From Russula earlei (Eukaryota; Basidiomycota; Agaricomycetes; Russulales; Russulaceae), in contig JAGFNK010000586.1 in the NCBI GenBank assembly GCA_025769875.1, positions 1 through 32,095 of the forward strand: a stretch of 32,095 bases of DNA, in the 5' to 3' direction. Of the stretch, positions 1 through 10,117 are shown one piece after another; position 1 is the stretch's first letter; each line of letters opens with the position of its first letter. The translations under genes were made by a program, and so were the position numbers. Under the pieces are notes generated by a model. The model was not told where the DNA came from. It worked only from the letters and a program-made list of their open reading frames with translations, and did not search any database.

Positions 1-45
1 CTCTTTCACTAAAGAGTCGGTACTAAGATCTGATGGATCTTAACA
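1..45 (+). mobile_element. 3' end of an LTR_C family LTR (window edge)
   Basis: These 45 bases match the last bases of the solo LTR at 2384-2910: the stretch CTCTTTCACT, a GAGTCGGT core, the AAGATC...GATCTT inverted repeat and the terminal TTAACA. The rest of the LTR lies outside the window, so I cannot tell whether it is a solo LTR or the edge of a complete element. What follows (position 46 on) is not an obvious primer-binding site. Confidence 0.75.
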
Positions 46-881
46 AAGATGGCGTGGGCAAGGAGTAGAGTCCAAAGCAGTAACAAATACCAGAGAGGTA
101 TAGTTACTGGAAGAGTCGAGCAGGTACACAGGGAAGAGGCCAGAATGATCACAAGGGGACGGTCCTTAAAGGAGTATCCCAGGGATAGAGAGTGCTGTAA
201 ACAAATGGACAGTCTGAGGACTGTCCGCTACTTTATTGAGAGCTTATATACTACAAGAGAACTGCTAAATAGGGAACAAGTCCATAATCTTGTTATCAAG
301 CACAATAGAGTGATGAGTAAGAAGTCAGAGTGCACTTACTGAGCATGCTCAGTCATGCTCAGTAAGCTGCTGAGTAAGAAGGCTTCTCTTGCTGAGTAAG
401 AGCTTTCACTGTCCACATGTTCACTGCTTTAGTGCACATGCAAGCACCTGATTCATTTTCTGTTAGTTAGTTTAGGACCAGTCATTTGAGGACTTGTAGT
501 TTGTTTTAGGGAATAGTGTTATCTTATAAGGCCCTTATATAGTTCTTATAGTTCGTTCTATAGTTATTAGAGTTGGTCTAATAACGCATTGTAGGGTCTT
601 TGATACTAGGTTAGTGCCTATTGTAGAGCACCTAGAGTCATCCTAAAGGGTCCTTAGGAAGGCCCTAATACTGTCCTTTATTGCTAGAAGGGTTGTCATT
701 AAGTGGGGCTTGCTGTATATTGATTGTGCCAAGAATCGCTCGTGCAACAATGCGCACACGATATTGTGGACACCTCTACTCACCCCTTTTGCTTGTGTGA
801 ACAGGGTGACACCATAGAGGCTGGGTTTCCTCTCATAAGGAAGGGTCCTTCAGGGCCCTCTCTGGAGAATGGTTCATGACA
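46..881 (-). mobile_element. Degenerate gypsy-type LTR (LTR_D), related to LTR_A
   Basis: Read on the minus strand, the right end begins TGTCATGAACCA, close to the LTR_A start TGTTACGAACCA (15590). The stretch around 205-250 (AAATGGACAGTCTG followed by CTTATATA) matches the promoter region of LTR_A near 25250-25296. The minus-strand TATATAAG would be the TATA box. The left end cannot be placed because it runs into the LTR_C fragment at 45. The central part (300-420) is built of repeated GAGTAAG / CTCAGTAAGC words that also occur in LTR_C. I infer an old LTR in minus orientation. The 97-codon open frame at 49-342 is probably chance. Confidence 0.45.
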
Positions 882-884
882 CAT

Positions 885-1407
885 TGTTAAGATCTGACAG
901 ATCTTAGTACCGACTCTTCTGGTGAAAGAGTTGCTTGATATAGTTCAAGCACTAGACTTCGAACCCTTTGATATTATCTCAGGAAGATTGAATGTAGAAA
1001 AGAGAGGGACCTCTTTCAGTTAGAGTCTGTACTATAGTTTGTTTAGATTGTTTGACAAGATAATTGTCTTGTGAAAAGTGTGTTACTATTTTTCATGTAC
1101 CTATACTATGAGGTCCCTACACATAGTAATCACAGTCATATCCCAATGACATACACTTCCTAGGTACCAGTATCCCAACTAACAAGACTGCTGTAGCCCT
1201 GTAGGACTTGAACCTCCCACAGTCCATTGAGGGACTTGAACCTCCCTCAGTACCTTTGCTTATCTCTGAATTGACAGTACAGCCATGCCAATCAGTAAGC
1301 GCATCAGTCAGCAGATCAGTAAGCCAGATTGATAAGCGGACACATGAGTAATCACAGACAAGTCAGCAGAAACAGATGACAGTTCGAGAATCAGGAGAAT
1401 CTTAACA
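885..1407 (-). mobile_element. Solo LTR, LTR_C family, with 5-bp target duplication
   Basis: The unit is 523 bp and reads TGTTAAGATTCT...GATCTTAACA on the minus strand. It is flanked by a perfect 5-bp duplication, CACAT, at 880-884 and 1408-1412. Its first ~160 plus-strand bases are the reverse complement of 2750-2910, so it belongs to the same family as the plus-strand LTR at 2384-2910. No internal coding region is attached, so this is a solo LTR left by recombination between the two LTRs of an element. It landed three bases beyond the end of LTR_D. Confidence 0.85.
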
Positions 1408-1435
1408 CACATAGGCATTGCTTCTCCAGAGTGCT

Positions 1436-2290
1436 TGGTCAAACAGACTTCTGCATTGGAATGGAGTGGAATGTGGAAGCAGAAATGGAGTCTGCCATCC
1501 TGAAAAGATCCAAGATGTACCTGAAGTGATCAATGTCTAGTGGGTTACCCAAGCAATCACATGTAACACAGATCCTGAGGTATGATGCAATCTCACCTAG
1601 ATCTGTCAACTTGTAGTGCATAGACAAAGAATGTGGTTTGTATGCCCATAGAGGTGGGCATTGGAACTGTGAGAGTTGCCGAAGATAGTAATGTCATCAA
1701 CACAGAGGATAATGAAATAATATGCAATCCCCCTGCATCTTGGCAATGACATATGCCTGCATGAGAATGCATGCAAGTGAATGCAAGCCACTAAGAGACT
1801 CCATAAAACTATAAGTCCCATGTACATAAGGCCTGTGTAGGACCAAATAAGTGCCTTCAGTGTGATGAACCTGTGCAGTTGCTCCAAATGAATCTAATTC
1901 TCATCACCCATTGAGCTGAGAAGGGAAGGGGAACATCAACAAGATGTCCTTGGATCTCCCAATCCTATAGCACAATTGTTGCTAATCAAGAATCACGAAG
2001 ACTCAGACCTGGCCACTAATGAGAGAAGGTTTCATCAACTGCACTGCCTTTGACTTGGGTGAACCCCTGTGCAATTAAAAGGTGCACATGAAAACTCTTA
2101 ACAGATTTGCATGCTTAACACACCCATGCTGATAAGAACTATAAGATTATGGAGATCCCAGGTACCAGTTTTTGCAGGCATGTCAATCACATATGGACAC
2201 ACAGCTTGCCACTCATTGGCAGAACCTGATAAAGTGCCTGCCTGATATGTAGCCTATTGACCATGTCTGCTGTATCCAACACTGTGGGCC
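1436..2290 (-). pseudogene. Ty1/copia reverse transcriptase remnant
   Basis: Conceptual translation of the minus strand in several frames gives the landmarks of a copia-type (RVT_2) polymerase in order. Near 2210-2160 a segment reads NEWQAVC...GTWDL, like the E-W-x-A...GTWEL start of the domain. Near 2060-2020 comes a frame-shifted GFTQVKG-like stretch. Near 1720-1670 is IILCVDDITIFGNS, the catalytic YVDD block with C for Y. Near 1625-1500 is KLTDLGEIASYL followed by DIDHFRYILDLFRMAD. The reading is broken by frameshifts and stops and by missing parts between blocks. No integrase, protease or gag is visible nearby. It is an old fragment, unrelated in class to the gypsy LTRs on either side. 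Confidence 0.75.
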
Positions 2291-2383
2291 CCCCCAATGT
2301 TAATAAGGGATTTAGGTTGAACTTATTTGAAATGTAATCTAAAAATGTCTAGAATGTAAATCTGAATAACATTTAGAAGTTGT

Positions 2384-2910
2384 TGTTAGGATTCTTGTGT
2401 CCTCATCTGCTTACCTATGCTTTGGTGACTCATCTCTGCTTATTCATTTCTGCTTAGTGATTGCTTAGTGATTCACTTACTCATTGATCAGTAATCGCTT
2501 ACTCACAAGCTTACTGATGGATTACAGATACTAGGAAAGAATGATTCATGTGTGAGTCATTTCTGATACTTTTGAATTACGCCCTATGGTTTGGATACTA
2601 CTGGTTCTGTACTATGTGCACCCCAAGTTTCATACAAATCAGATCAGTAGTTATGGAGATATCATATAAATAGTCTGTTGTACCAAGAGGTCGAGCCTTA
2701 TGCTCGACTTACTCTCTTACAAGAAAGAAACATTCATCTTGTCAGCACTCTAAACAAACTATAGTGACAGCTCTGAGTAAAAGAGGCCCCTCTCTTCTCT
2801 TACATTCATTCTTCCTGAGATAATATCAAAGGATTCAAAGTTTAGTGCTTGAACTAAATCAAGCAACTCTTTCACTAAGAGTCGGTAACAAGATCAGTCA
2901 GATCTTAACA
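2384..2910 (+). mobile_element. Solo LTR, LTR_C family, plus strand
   Basis: The unit is 527 bp, begins TGTTAGGATTCT and ends GATCTTAACA. The flanks are GTTGT (2379-2383) and GTTAT (2911-2915), a 5-bp target duplication with one later change. A TATAAATAG box lies at 2665-2673, so the LTR transcribes to the right. The 3' end carries an imperfect palindrome (AAGATC-5 bases-GATCTT) shared by all three copies. It is not the partner of the LTR at 885-1407: the two are in opposite orientation and each has its own duplication. Confidence 0.82.
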
Positions 2911-3934
2911 GTTATTTACAATGTACACTGCAATAACAACACAATAATCTGACTGGATATATTGTGAATACATTTGCAATGTAGATGTCTATATAATCCC
3001 AATGATTCCTGTGATCTCATTAGGGAGATATTCCATGCAACATCCAATTTTGGAACATTCTAAGTCAATGACTCGAGTCAAAAAGACTTAAGATGTTAAA
3101 TTGACGTCAAAATCTTAACATGCAAGTCACAATGTATATGAATATCATGATATCTATTCACAACAAGTATATAACATTGCAATACATGTGGCCAACCATT
3201 AGAACCCTTCCTTATAGAGGGGCAGCCAGAGGTACACACATGGCCAACAGATGACAGAGCACGCATGCAAGCCCCCACACAGATTACAGTTCCAGTGAAG
3301 TGCATCAGGTGATGTGTGAGTGAGATCATAAGGCAGTCAAGACCAGGGGAAAGAAGGAGGAAAGAAAAAGCAAGAAGTGTTCTCCAGCTCACCGATGTGA
3401 CACGGCTTGAAGGTCAGCATGAGGCCAATAACATGTTGAAGTGGAGGTGTGAGAGATGGAAGGCAAGAGTGGGACAGTCAAAGGATGAAAGGAAAATATG
3501 AAGGTGAGTTGGAAAGGTGGAGGAGAATTGAATGCTTTGATGTCAATTTGGCTTGGAAACCACATGGCATACAGGGGAGAGATTCTCAGAACCAAAGATG
3601 CTGCTATTCTGAGATGTAGCTAGAGTCCTTATATATAAGGTGAAAACTACAAGAGAGGGAAGAATCTTCGGGGAGTGGGGGTATGAGAGATGCAAACAGG
3701 GGTCAGTGTGAGTAGAAGAAACAAAAACAAGGTCTGTATGAGGAATCCAAAATGCGTAAGGTAAACAAGATCAATCAGTAGCAAACAAGTCAAAGAAAAC
3801 AAATGGAGTTGGAGAATTCAGAGCGAAACAGAGGCAGAAAGGTAGCATATGAAGTATCAACCATGGTAATCGTGCATCATTGGGGCACTGAGCCCTTGCA
3901 TCTGACTGCGGTAACAATGGCAAAAGGTGGAAGA
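2911..3934. other. No recognisable gene
   Basis: This is AT-moderate sequence becoming purine-rich on the plus strand after about 3300. Short open frames on both strands (3096-3392, 3316-3501, 3389-3595, 3771-3977) are low-complexity and overlap each other. I see no domain, repeat boundary or RNA gene. Confidence 0.6.
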
Positions 3935-4085
3935 ATGTGTCATACTGGTGGCAGCGGGGCAACACGATGAAAGGCAATTGAGGGCAGGCTGGGCAGCAGG
4001 AGTGGAATTGCTACATGATGAAAGGAAGTCAAGAGTGGGCTGGGCAGTGGGGGTGGAATTGCTACATGATGAAAGGAAGTCAATA
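3935..4085. repeat. 51-bp minisatellite, about three copies
   Basis: Two near-identical 51-bp units (GGCTGGGCAG...GTGGAATTGCTACATGATGA) run from about 3983 to 4085. CTACATGATG recurs at 4011 and 4062. A diverged third unit starts near 3935 (GCAACACGATGAAAGG). Because 51 is a multiple of three, the minus strand shows a 17-residue repeat rich in S, C, T and P, which I regard as a by-product. Confidence 0.8.
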
Positions 4086-4109
4086 GTGGGAGTGCAAGAT
4101 GGTTGACAA

Positions 4110-4390
4110 GTTTGCAAGGTGGCAGACTGGGAAACAATGGAAGGACAAAGAAGGCAATGATGTGGTTGTTGAAGGTGCGAGGCAGTGGACTTGGAAATGA
4201 TGAAAGGTTGAGAGAAATGATGATGTGGTCAACAAGGGTGCAAGGAAGTGGGCTGGAAAGGCATGAAAGGATGAGATATGGTGGTGATGTCATTGACAAT
4301 GGCGTGAGGAAGTGTGCTGGAAAGGCATGAAAGGACGAGAAATGGTGGCATCCATGTTTTGAGAATGGTCTGGGAAACTGGTGACATCAT
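4110..4390. repeat. About 63-bp imperfect tandem repeat, four or more units
   Basis: The motif GG(C/A)(A/C)TTGGAAA / GCTGGAAAGGCATGAAAGG recurs near 4126, 4188, 4251, 4315 and 4369, giving a period of 62-64 bases. Units diverge and vary slightly in length. It follows directly after the 51-bp array and shares words with it (ATGAAAGG), so both may descend from one older repeat. Confidence 0.65.
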
Positions 4391-4901
4391 TTTTGTGAGG
4401 CATGAGGGAAGGTGGTGGTGAAAGGAATGGAAGGAAAATTGCTGGTGAGGAGAAACGCAGAGGGAGAAACTTAATAGAGAGACATGTGAGGCATAGGAGT
4501 TTGTGTTCATGGGGATCATGTTGGCAGTTAACCAATACCCCCAGATCACATGACTCCACAGCCAGCAGGAATCCACCTTACACCAGGTGATTGTATCTCC
4601 TTTGCCATGCCATTGTCACCCAGCCAAGTGGCATCACAGTCTCAGGACCCTCCATGGAGAATGTTGATGGACTCCCGAGCAGTGCCTTGGTCGCCAGGGA
4701 CAAATTCCATTCACACAGCTGTGACCTGGTCAGTTTTGCCATTGTTTATGTCAGTGGTGTGTTTAAGAGAGATAGGTGACACACCTTGACACCCGGACAG
4801 TGTTCTAAAATCTCCTCCAGCCACTTGGATAGTGAGCTGTGACGATCACCATATCCAAGAGATGAGTGCCCACCTTTGTTTTCATGTTCTCTAATGATGT
4901 A
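4391..4901. other. No recognisable gene; left flank of the hAT insertion
   Basis: Short overlapping frames only. Joined to 12342 onwards it restores the sequence that existed before the hAT-like element inserted at GGGTTGTT. Read across that junction on the minus strand I recognise no protein. Confidence 0.5.
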
Positions 4902-4909
4902 GGGTTGTT
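4902..4909. repeat. Left copy of the 8-bp target-site duplication of the hAT-like element
   Basis: GGGTTGTT directly precedes TAGTGCTGTC. The identical octamer is at 12334-12341, directly after GACAGCACTA. Eight base pairs is the duplication length of the hAT superfamily. Confidence 0.9.
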
Positions 4910-5062
4910 TAGTGCTGTCGCCGGCTCGGCTCGAAACCGTTTTGAGCTGAGCCGGAGCTGTATCTGAGCCGAGGTAAGCCGTTCAATGGCTCACGGCTCG
5001 AAACAGTGCAAGCCGTTTTGAGCCGTTTTGAGCCGTTTTGAAGTGCCAGATTTGGAGTTTTG
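4910..5062. repeat. Left TIR and GAGCCG subterminal repeats of the hAT-like element
   Basis: After the TIR come GCTGAGCCGG, GAGCCGAGG, then three consecutive GAGCCGTTTT units at about 5010-5041 and several GGCTCGAAAC words. A second short duplication, GCCAGATTTGGA, occurs at 5045 and 5069. Clusters of short motifs like this near the ends are where hAT transposases usually bind. Confidence 0.75.
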
Positions 5063-5169
5063 AAGGGCCAGATTTGGATATGGTTGCTCAATTTGGAGAG
5101 TTGTCTGCCACTTCTACATCGCAAGCAGGCTCCTCCCTAAGGCTCCCTTTCTGCCATCCTTAGTTACCA

Positions 5170-6240
5170 TTGTGGACATGTGGTCCTGTGTCTCGTCTTT
5201 TTATCTTTATATCCACCTTGACTCAAGTGCCACTCATGAGCCTTGGCAAGATCTTTGGTGCCCCTTCCCCAGCAGAGGCTGCACTGTCTCCTGCCAAAGC
5301 TGCCTGCATCCTGTCAGAAAGCTCGGCAGCAAACTTGCTGTACACTACCATCTCAAAGATCTCAGGGTTGACCTCCTGCCGCCCATCAACGTTACAGCTT
5401 ACCCCGTCCCCCCACCACTAGTCCAACAGTTGAAGCTTCTACCACCCAGACATCACTGCTCAGTCCGGACAATGGAAAGAAGAGTTGTCGCAGCACACTG
5501 AGAGTTATGGTCGAGCCCTCACGTGCACCATCAAAGCCCACCCTGGTCACAGCTCCGCGCGCAATCCAGAGACGCCATCTCGCAAAAAAGGAATCTTCAC
5601 CGAACCGTCAGACCATGGGTCATGTCCAGTGCTTCCTTCATCTGACGAGCAGGTTGCACTCGGTGACAAGGTGGATCACAAGTATCTGTCGTAAGTATCG
5701 GTGGTGCAGAAGCTTCTCCCCAATCGTGCTGCCACTGCTTCTGCCTGGACAGTGGCTGACAACCATTTTTGGGCCATGTAGCTGGTCCCAAGTTGGTAAA
5801 CTTCGGTTGGGCGCTCACGACTGCTGCCAACATCACTTCAGTCGCGACATGGGGCCATGTGCCCCCGACACCATTGGGCATAGAATGCCTGCGAGCATGA
5901 GTAAGGTGCACAAAGTTATGCAGTGGTTGCGCTCATGCAGCAAGGGCCATGGTCTCAATGACAACAGAGAAACCTCTGTGCCGCTGGGCAGGAAGCTATC
6001 TGTACGTGATGCCCTTCGTTGTCAGTGTGAACGATTTCATGTGACTGACTTGAACTCTTTGGCACTAGGATTGCGACAGATCTGAATCCACAATTCTGCC
6101 TCCAAAGAAGTCGACTACGGAGCAGCAGGAGCTGGAGATGTTGAACCACACCCAGATGACCAATCTGCTTTAACATCGACAAGTCAACTGCTACAAAGCT
6201 TGGCAAGCCGTCGACGTTGAAAGAGGAATTGTGCGTTTTT
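5170..6240 (+). pseudogene. Unidentified captured coding fragment(s)
   Basis: I do not recognise the protein. One plus-strand frame stays plausible with interruptions: 5170-5421 (a hydrophobic start, then SPAEAALSPAKAA and ISKISG), 5485-5694 (SQHTESYGRALTC, ending DHKYLS just before GTAAGT, a possible donor) and onwards about 5700-5790 (VVQKLLPNRAATASAW). Near 6130-6230 a frame gives FNIDKSTATKLGKPSTLKEE, which reads like genuine protein. Codon-like structure and lack of low complexity suggest exons of one or more captured genes. Stops and frame changes show it is not translatable now. Confidence 0.35.
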
Positions 6241-6460
6241 TCTTATTGTCAACTTTCTCCCTCCCTAGCTCGCTAATGATCAGTATCTAGCATCATGTGT
6301 AAATCTCTTGAATGGTACAAGTCCTCTCCAAACAACCCTCTGTGCGTTGCATCATCCGCTTGTCCCCACCTCCCCTCCGCTAGCATTTGTACACTTAGCT
6401 GACTTGTCCATATTATCAGGTATGACATGCACATAATCACCTACACGTCGCTGTTCTGGA

Positions 6461-7910
6461 TTGTCCAATGGAGGGCCACCAGTCTTAGCGGCAGCAACTT
6501 TACCTACAGCAGCGAATCATCCATTACCCAGAGTTCAGTTGACATTGCCTGTCATCCATCATTTCTTCCTCCCGATATTGTGCCTTCCAGTGTGGACAAC
6601 TTCGAGTGCACCCTTCTGCCCATTCCACCGCTTCCTGTTCTAACCAACTCAAAGCAGTCATCCATTGCATCGCAACATCCACATCCAGGAGTCCATGATA
6701 CAGCACCCCACATATGCAAGCACTGCTGTATGCCTTGACCCATCATCTTCCCATTCCCCCCCCAGATCACTGACCTGTGCTCTTGTATCTATCACATACA
6801 ACAGACAGACTGCCTCACCAAATTCATGGTCACAGAGATATGCTCCCAGCTCTTCGACTCGAAACTCACTTGGCCTTCCTCGCCGCCTATTGCCTCTCCC
6901 ACCTGTCTTGTACCGATGTTCTTGAAAAGTCCATGACCCTAGACCCAGATGACCCTTTCATAATTCCACCAGGTCTATCTGGGCACCCAACCATTCCACC
7001 ACATTTACTCCCTGATTTTCCTGCCAAGAAGAGGTGCGCAAGGCATCTTGCCCTGTTGCTAGACTCTGACAACCCTGACATTCGAGAATGGGCACAGGCC
7101 AAGTATCTCAAGCTTGGACGCATGGGACATCGGCTTGTATGCAAAGGCGTATTCGAAGTCAAGGTTATGTTGGATGGCACTGACTAGAACCTTGCTGAAG
7201 ACTGGAGTGCCAACAAGTGAGAGGAGGATTTGGAGAAGCTGAGGGAGCGGCTCGAGAGGGACGCGAAGAGCGCAGAGGCTGAGTGTGAAATGGTATGAGC
7301 ACGGGAGACATTTGGCAAGTGGGTCATCGATGGATGTGTTGATGCCATGTTTTGGTTTGCCGCAGACATCCTGAATGAATTGTTGAAGGAGGTCGCGTGG
7401 GATGAGGGTGAGGAGTGGGTTTTTGGGAGGAAGGAGTCAAAGAACCACCACCAAAGTCAGCCAAAATCAACCCAGAATTACGCGATCCTTCATCCACCCT
7501 GGCCACTTCCAAGACACCAGAAGCCAAGCGAATCGCGCTGAAGGCCGCAGCCTCATCCACTTCTATCGCTTCATTCGAAACTGCAGGGGCGCACAACGCT
7601 CAGAGCCAGTACAGAAGGCCAAACACGAAGCCGGAGCCGGAGCCAGTGCCTGAGCCTGCACCTCCACCAGTCCTAGACGTTGACACCAACCAGACTGAGG
7701 CAGCGGTTGATGACTCCTGTTACTGATCCCCCAGTAACCCCCACATTGCACAGCCTCATTATGAACACAGTCCGGAGAGATTCGCCCTTACCTGTCCCTC
7801 ATGCCTCTTCCTGCTGCATTCATCAATATTCTCTGAAGAGGGTCTTCTCACCTATGCCATGAACACCATCCACCCTGATCCGCTTCCAGAGTTGTCCACC
7901 CATGTCGAAT
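6461..7910 (+). pseudogene. Unidentified captured fragment with a charged helix and a P/E-rich segment
   Basis: Plus-strand pieces appear to belong together. At 6461-6643 a segment starts MSNGGPPVLAAATLP. At 6855-7187 comes LETHLAFLAAYCL...DPDDPFIIPPGLSG...PAKKRCARHLALLLDS. At 7200-7420 a charged, probably coiled-coil stretch (EEDLEKLRERLERDAKSAEA) is followed by DGCVDAMFWFAADILNE. At 7440-7726 a different frame gives PPKSAKINPELRDPSSTLAT and then PNTKPEPEPVPEPAPPP. At 7745-7908 a last frame gives ERFALTCPSCLFLLHSS. Joining needs several frameshifts or introns. I cannot name the family. A nuclear or scaffold-type protein would fit the composition, but that is a guess. Confidence 0.35.
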
Positions 7911-7994
7911 AGGTGCGACCTGACTCGCAGCTGAGTAGCAGCAATCAGACAGTCATACCATAGAACCATTCGCGTTTGCCTCAGTGTTCATGCT

Positions 7995-8710
7995 CAAGGT
8001 ATGCTGTCCCGCCTTCTAGTGGTCTTGGTCAGAATTTTTGACTTGCATCTGCCATAGCTTCTATGCCCAGAATGCTCAAGGTTTATCACCCTGGGGCTTA
8101 ACAGAGGTCTACAAAGTGATCAAATGCCTCATTGCCACAATTGCGTCTCCCCAAATTGCAATTGATGAGCGCCACACTCCAAAGTTGTACTCGTGCTTCC
8201 TGGAAAGCTTACTGGCAAAACATAAACACGACGGCATGGCCCAGGGACGTATGCCTCAACAGGGACCACCACCGCAGCAGATGCAGACCGGTTTGATTAC
8301 ACCAAGGTACCAGCAACTACCACAACTACTACAGCAACAGCGACAATGACAGCAGCAGCAACCACCCCCCCTCCCCCCCCCCCACCACAGAACACAACCT
8401 CGTCATCACTATCGTCAGGTCTTAGTGGCAACGCAGGCGCCCCAGATTTGCATCAGTCTGTGCCACAGAATAGTGGAGTGACGGCTCCACCCAATTTCAC
8501 AAATGCAGATTCGACAGAAGGACCAGGAAACTACATCCTGGAACAACCACCAGATTTCATGTTTGGTGTCGCAGGCCAACCTTATGAACTGATGGACTTT
8601 ATGTTTGACACGATCACCAGGCCTCGGAATGATGACTTGCTCGCAACTATGCAAGTGATCCAGAACCTGACATGGTGGCAGAATATGACGATGCTAGGGT
8701 CAGCAGACGC
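7995..8710 (+). pseudogene. Captured C-terminal part of a Zn2Cys6 (Gal4-like) transcription factor, probable
   Basis: A possible intron (GTATGC near 8000, CATAG before 8060) precedes an exon reading FYAQNAQGLSPWGLTEVYKV, then IDERHTPKLYSCFLESLLAK. This resembles the end of the fungal transcription-factor middle-homology region. A Q- and P-rich linker follows, with CAG and poly-C tracts at 8318-8392 that shift the frame. Then comes an acidic/aromatic tail with PDFMFGVAGQPYELMDFMFD and NDDLLATMQVIQNLTWWQNM, ending at a stop near 8698. The DNA-binding Zn2Cys6 cluster is absent, so only the C-terminal half was captured. The naming is from resemblance, and the exact paralogue is unknown. Confidence 0.45.
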
Positions 8711-8729
8711 TTGTCTTTATGTTGTCTCA

Positions 8730-9022
8730 ATCAGACTTGGGTTGACATCTAACCCTCAGAAATGGCATGAATACCTATCAGAACTTGCAACAACCTGCAG
8801 AAGGACTTTGCAGCTAAGCACACCCGGGCTTGCTACCCACCACTCACTCTGTCGCCAATGCCTCAATGCTGCCTCCTTTCAAACTCACCCCTCAATGCTA
8901 TGAAACCAACACCACCGCAGCTACAGCAACGCAACAACAACATCAACAGCAAAGTGTTTGCGCATGCTGCGCCATGCAATCCTCCCAAAGCGAAACCCCC
9001 GCTGAACACTTGCCCTTCTTAG
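8730..9022 (+). pseudogene. Short unidentified captured fragment
   Basis: A frame reads NPQKWHEYLSELATT. After a shift it continues as LQKDFAAKHTRACYPPLTLS and a Q/N-rich run (about 8910-8955). It lies between the transcription-factor fragment and RPN10 and ends abruptly where the RPN10 similarity begins (LEVLV at about 9023). I do not recognise the family. It could be another gene or the far end of the preceding one. Confidence 0.3.
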
Positions 9023-10035
9023 CCTGGAGGTGCTTGTCATGCGTGGCACCAGAGAGCTTGGCCAGATCTTCGTGGCCATGCACCAGACATCCACCAACCT
9101 CAGCCGGACGGCATTCATCCCGACCGCAATCGTGATCGCGCAGCTCGCGCTCAAGCACCAGCAGAACAAGAACCTCTGCCAGCATGTCATCGTCTTCATT
9201 GGCTCCCTGCTTGAGGACACCTCGCCTGACACCGAACGTGCCCTGGTCCGCCTCGCCAAGAAGCTCAATAAGACCAACGTTGTGCTCAACATCATCGAGG
9301 AGGTCGGCGAGGGCAGCCACAGTATCCTCCGTGCCTTTGTCAAGACCGCTTCCTCTTCCAACAACTTGTAATGTCCCCCTCCTTAAATTTCTGTAGCCTG
9401 CTTACAAGTCCAGACCACTTGTGTTTTCTTGGTCACTCGTCCTCCAGACATTACCTCGCTGTCTCACCTGGCCCACACCTCTCCTCCATCACCCTCAACT
9501 CCCCAATCCTGGCCAGCGACCGCGGCATCCCAGATGAGCTTGCCACCATTCCTGGTGGCAAGGGCGGGTGCTGCCAGCACCAGTGGTGTGTTGCAGTTTG
9601 AGTTTGGCATCAACCCCAGCCTTGGCCCCAAGTTGGCCATGGTATGTCCTCCATCCTCCCGACCCAACCCAACCTGACAACAAAACTCAGCATACGAACC
9701 AATAAAAAAAACCAAAAAAAAACACCAAGACAATCTCTGCAGATGTCCATGGAAGAGGAGGCGGCGCAGCAGGCAGCTGCCAACACCCTGCCCCAACCGC
9801 CACCAGGTGCAGCTGCGCCAGCAGCGGCTGGTCCAGACGGTGTGCCAGCACAACCTTCTCAGTTGGCAGCTGCCACCAAAGAAGGTGAAGAGGCGGATCT
9901 GCAGCAGGCGCTCGCGCTCTCTGAAGGTCGCACCATTCCTGACATTGAGATGACTGGGGAATGTGAGAGGGAAGAGGATCTGATGAAGAAAGAGATGATT
10001 GCGCCAGCCATTGTGATGAGCATGCACCCCGAGGT
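9023..10035 (+). pseudogene. RPN10: Captured RPN10 fragment (26S proteasome ubiquitin receptor), introns retained
   Basis: RPN10 (S5a/PSMD4) is a subunit of the proteasome 19S particle that binds polyubiquitin. The first ~70 residues are missing: similarity starts abruptly at LEVLV. It continues through the VWA domain: LGQIFVAMHQT, IAQLALKHQQNKN, HVIVFIGSLLED, LVRLAKKLNKTNVVLNIIEE. An intron (9368-9447, GTAATG...CCAG) precedes VSPGPHLSSI. After a frameshift near 9550 comes FEFGINPSLGPKLAM. A second intron (9642-9742, GTATGT...GCAG) leads to MSMEEEAAQQ. Two ubiquitin-interacting motifs follow: DLQQALALS and EEDLMKKEMIAPAI..MS. The conserved FEFGVDP, PELA and UIM order makes the call firm. The host genome should have its own intact copy elsewhere. 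Confidence 0.88.
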
Positions 10036-10117
10036 GGAATCAGACGTGCAGGGCATGTGGAAGGTCAGTTGGATGATTGTGCACCACCTCACAAGCCATG
10101 CGCTCATCAGGCATCCA

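Noticed and set aside
885..2910. A 2-kb DNA transposon with ~160-bp terminal inverted repeats
   Set aside because: Each arm extends into a ~525-bp LTR (TG...CA) with its own 5-bp flanking duplication (CACAT; GTTGT/GTTAT), so these are two independent solo LTRs.
3857..4299. Serine/proline-rich proteins on the minus strand
   Set aside because: They come from the minisatellites; period 51 is a multiple of three and leaves frames open without coding signal.
3935..4390. CRISPR-like array
   Set aside because: The repeats are contiguous tandem units without spacers, in a eukaryotic context.
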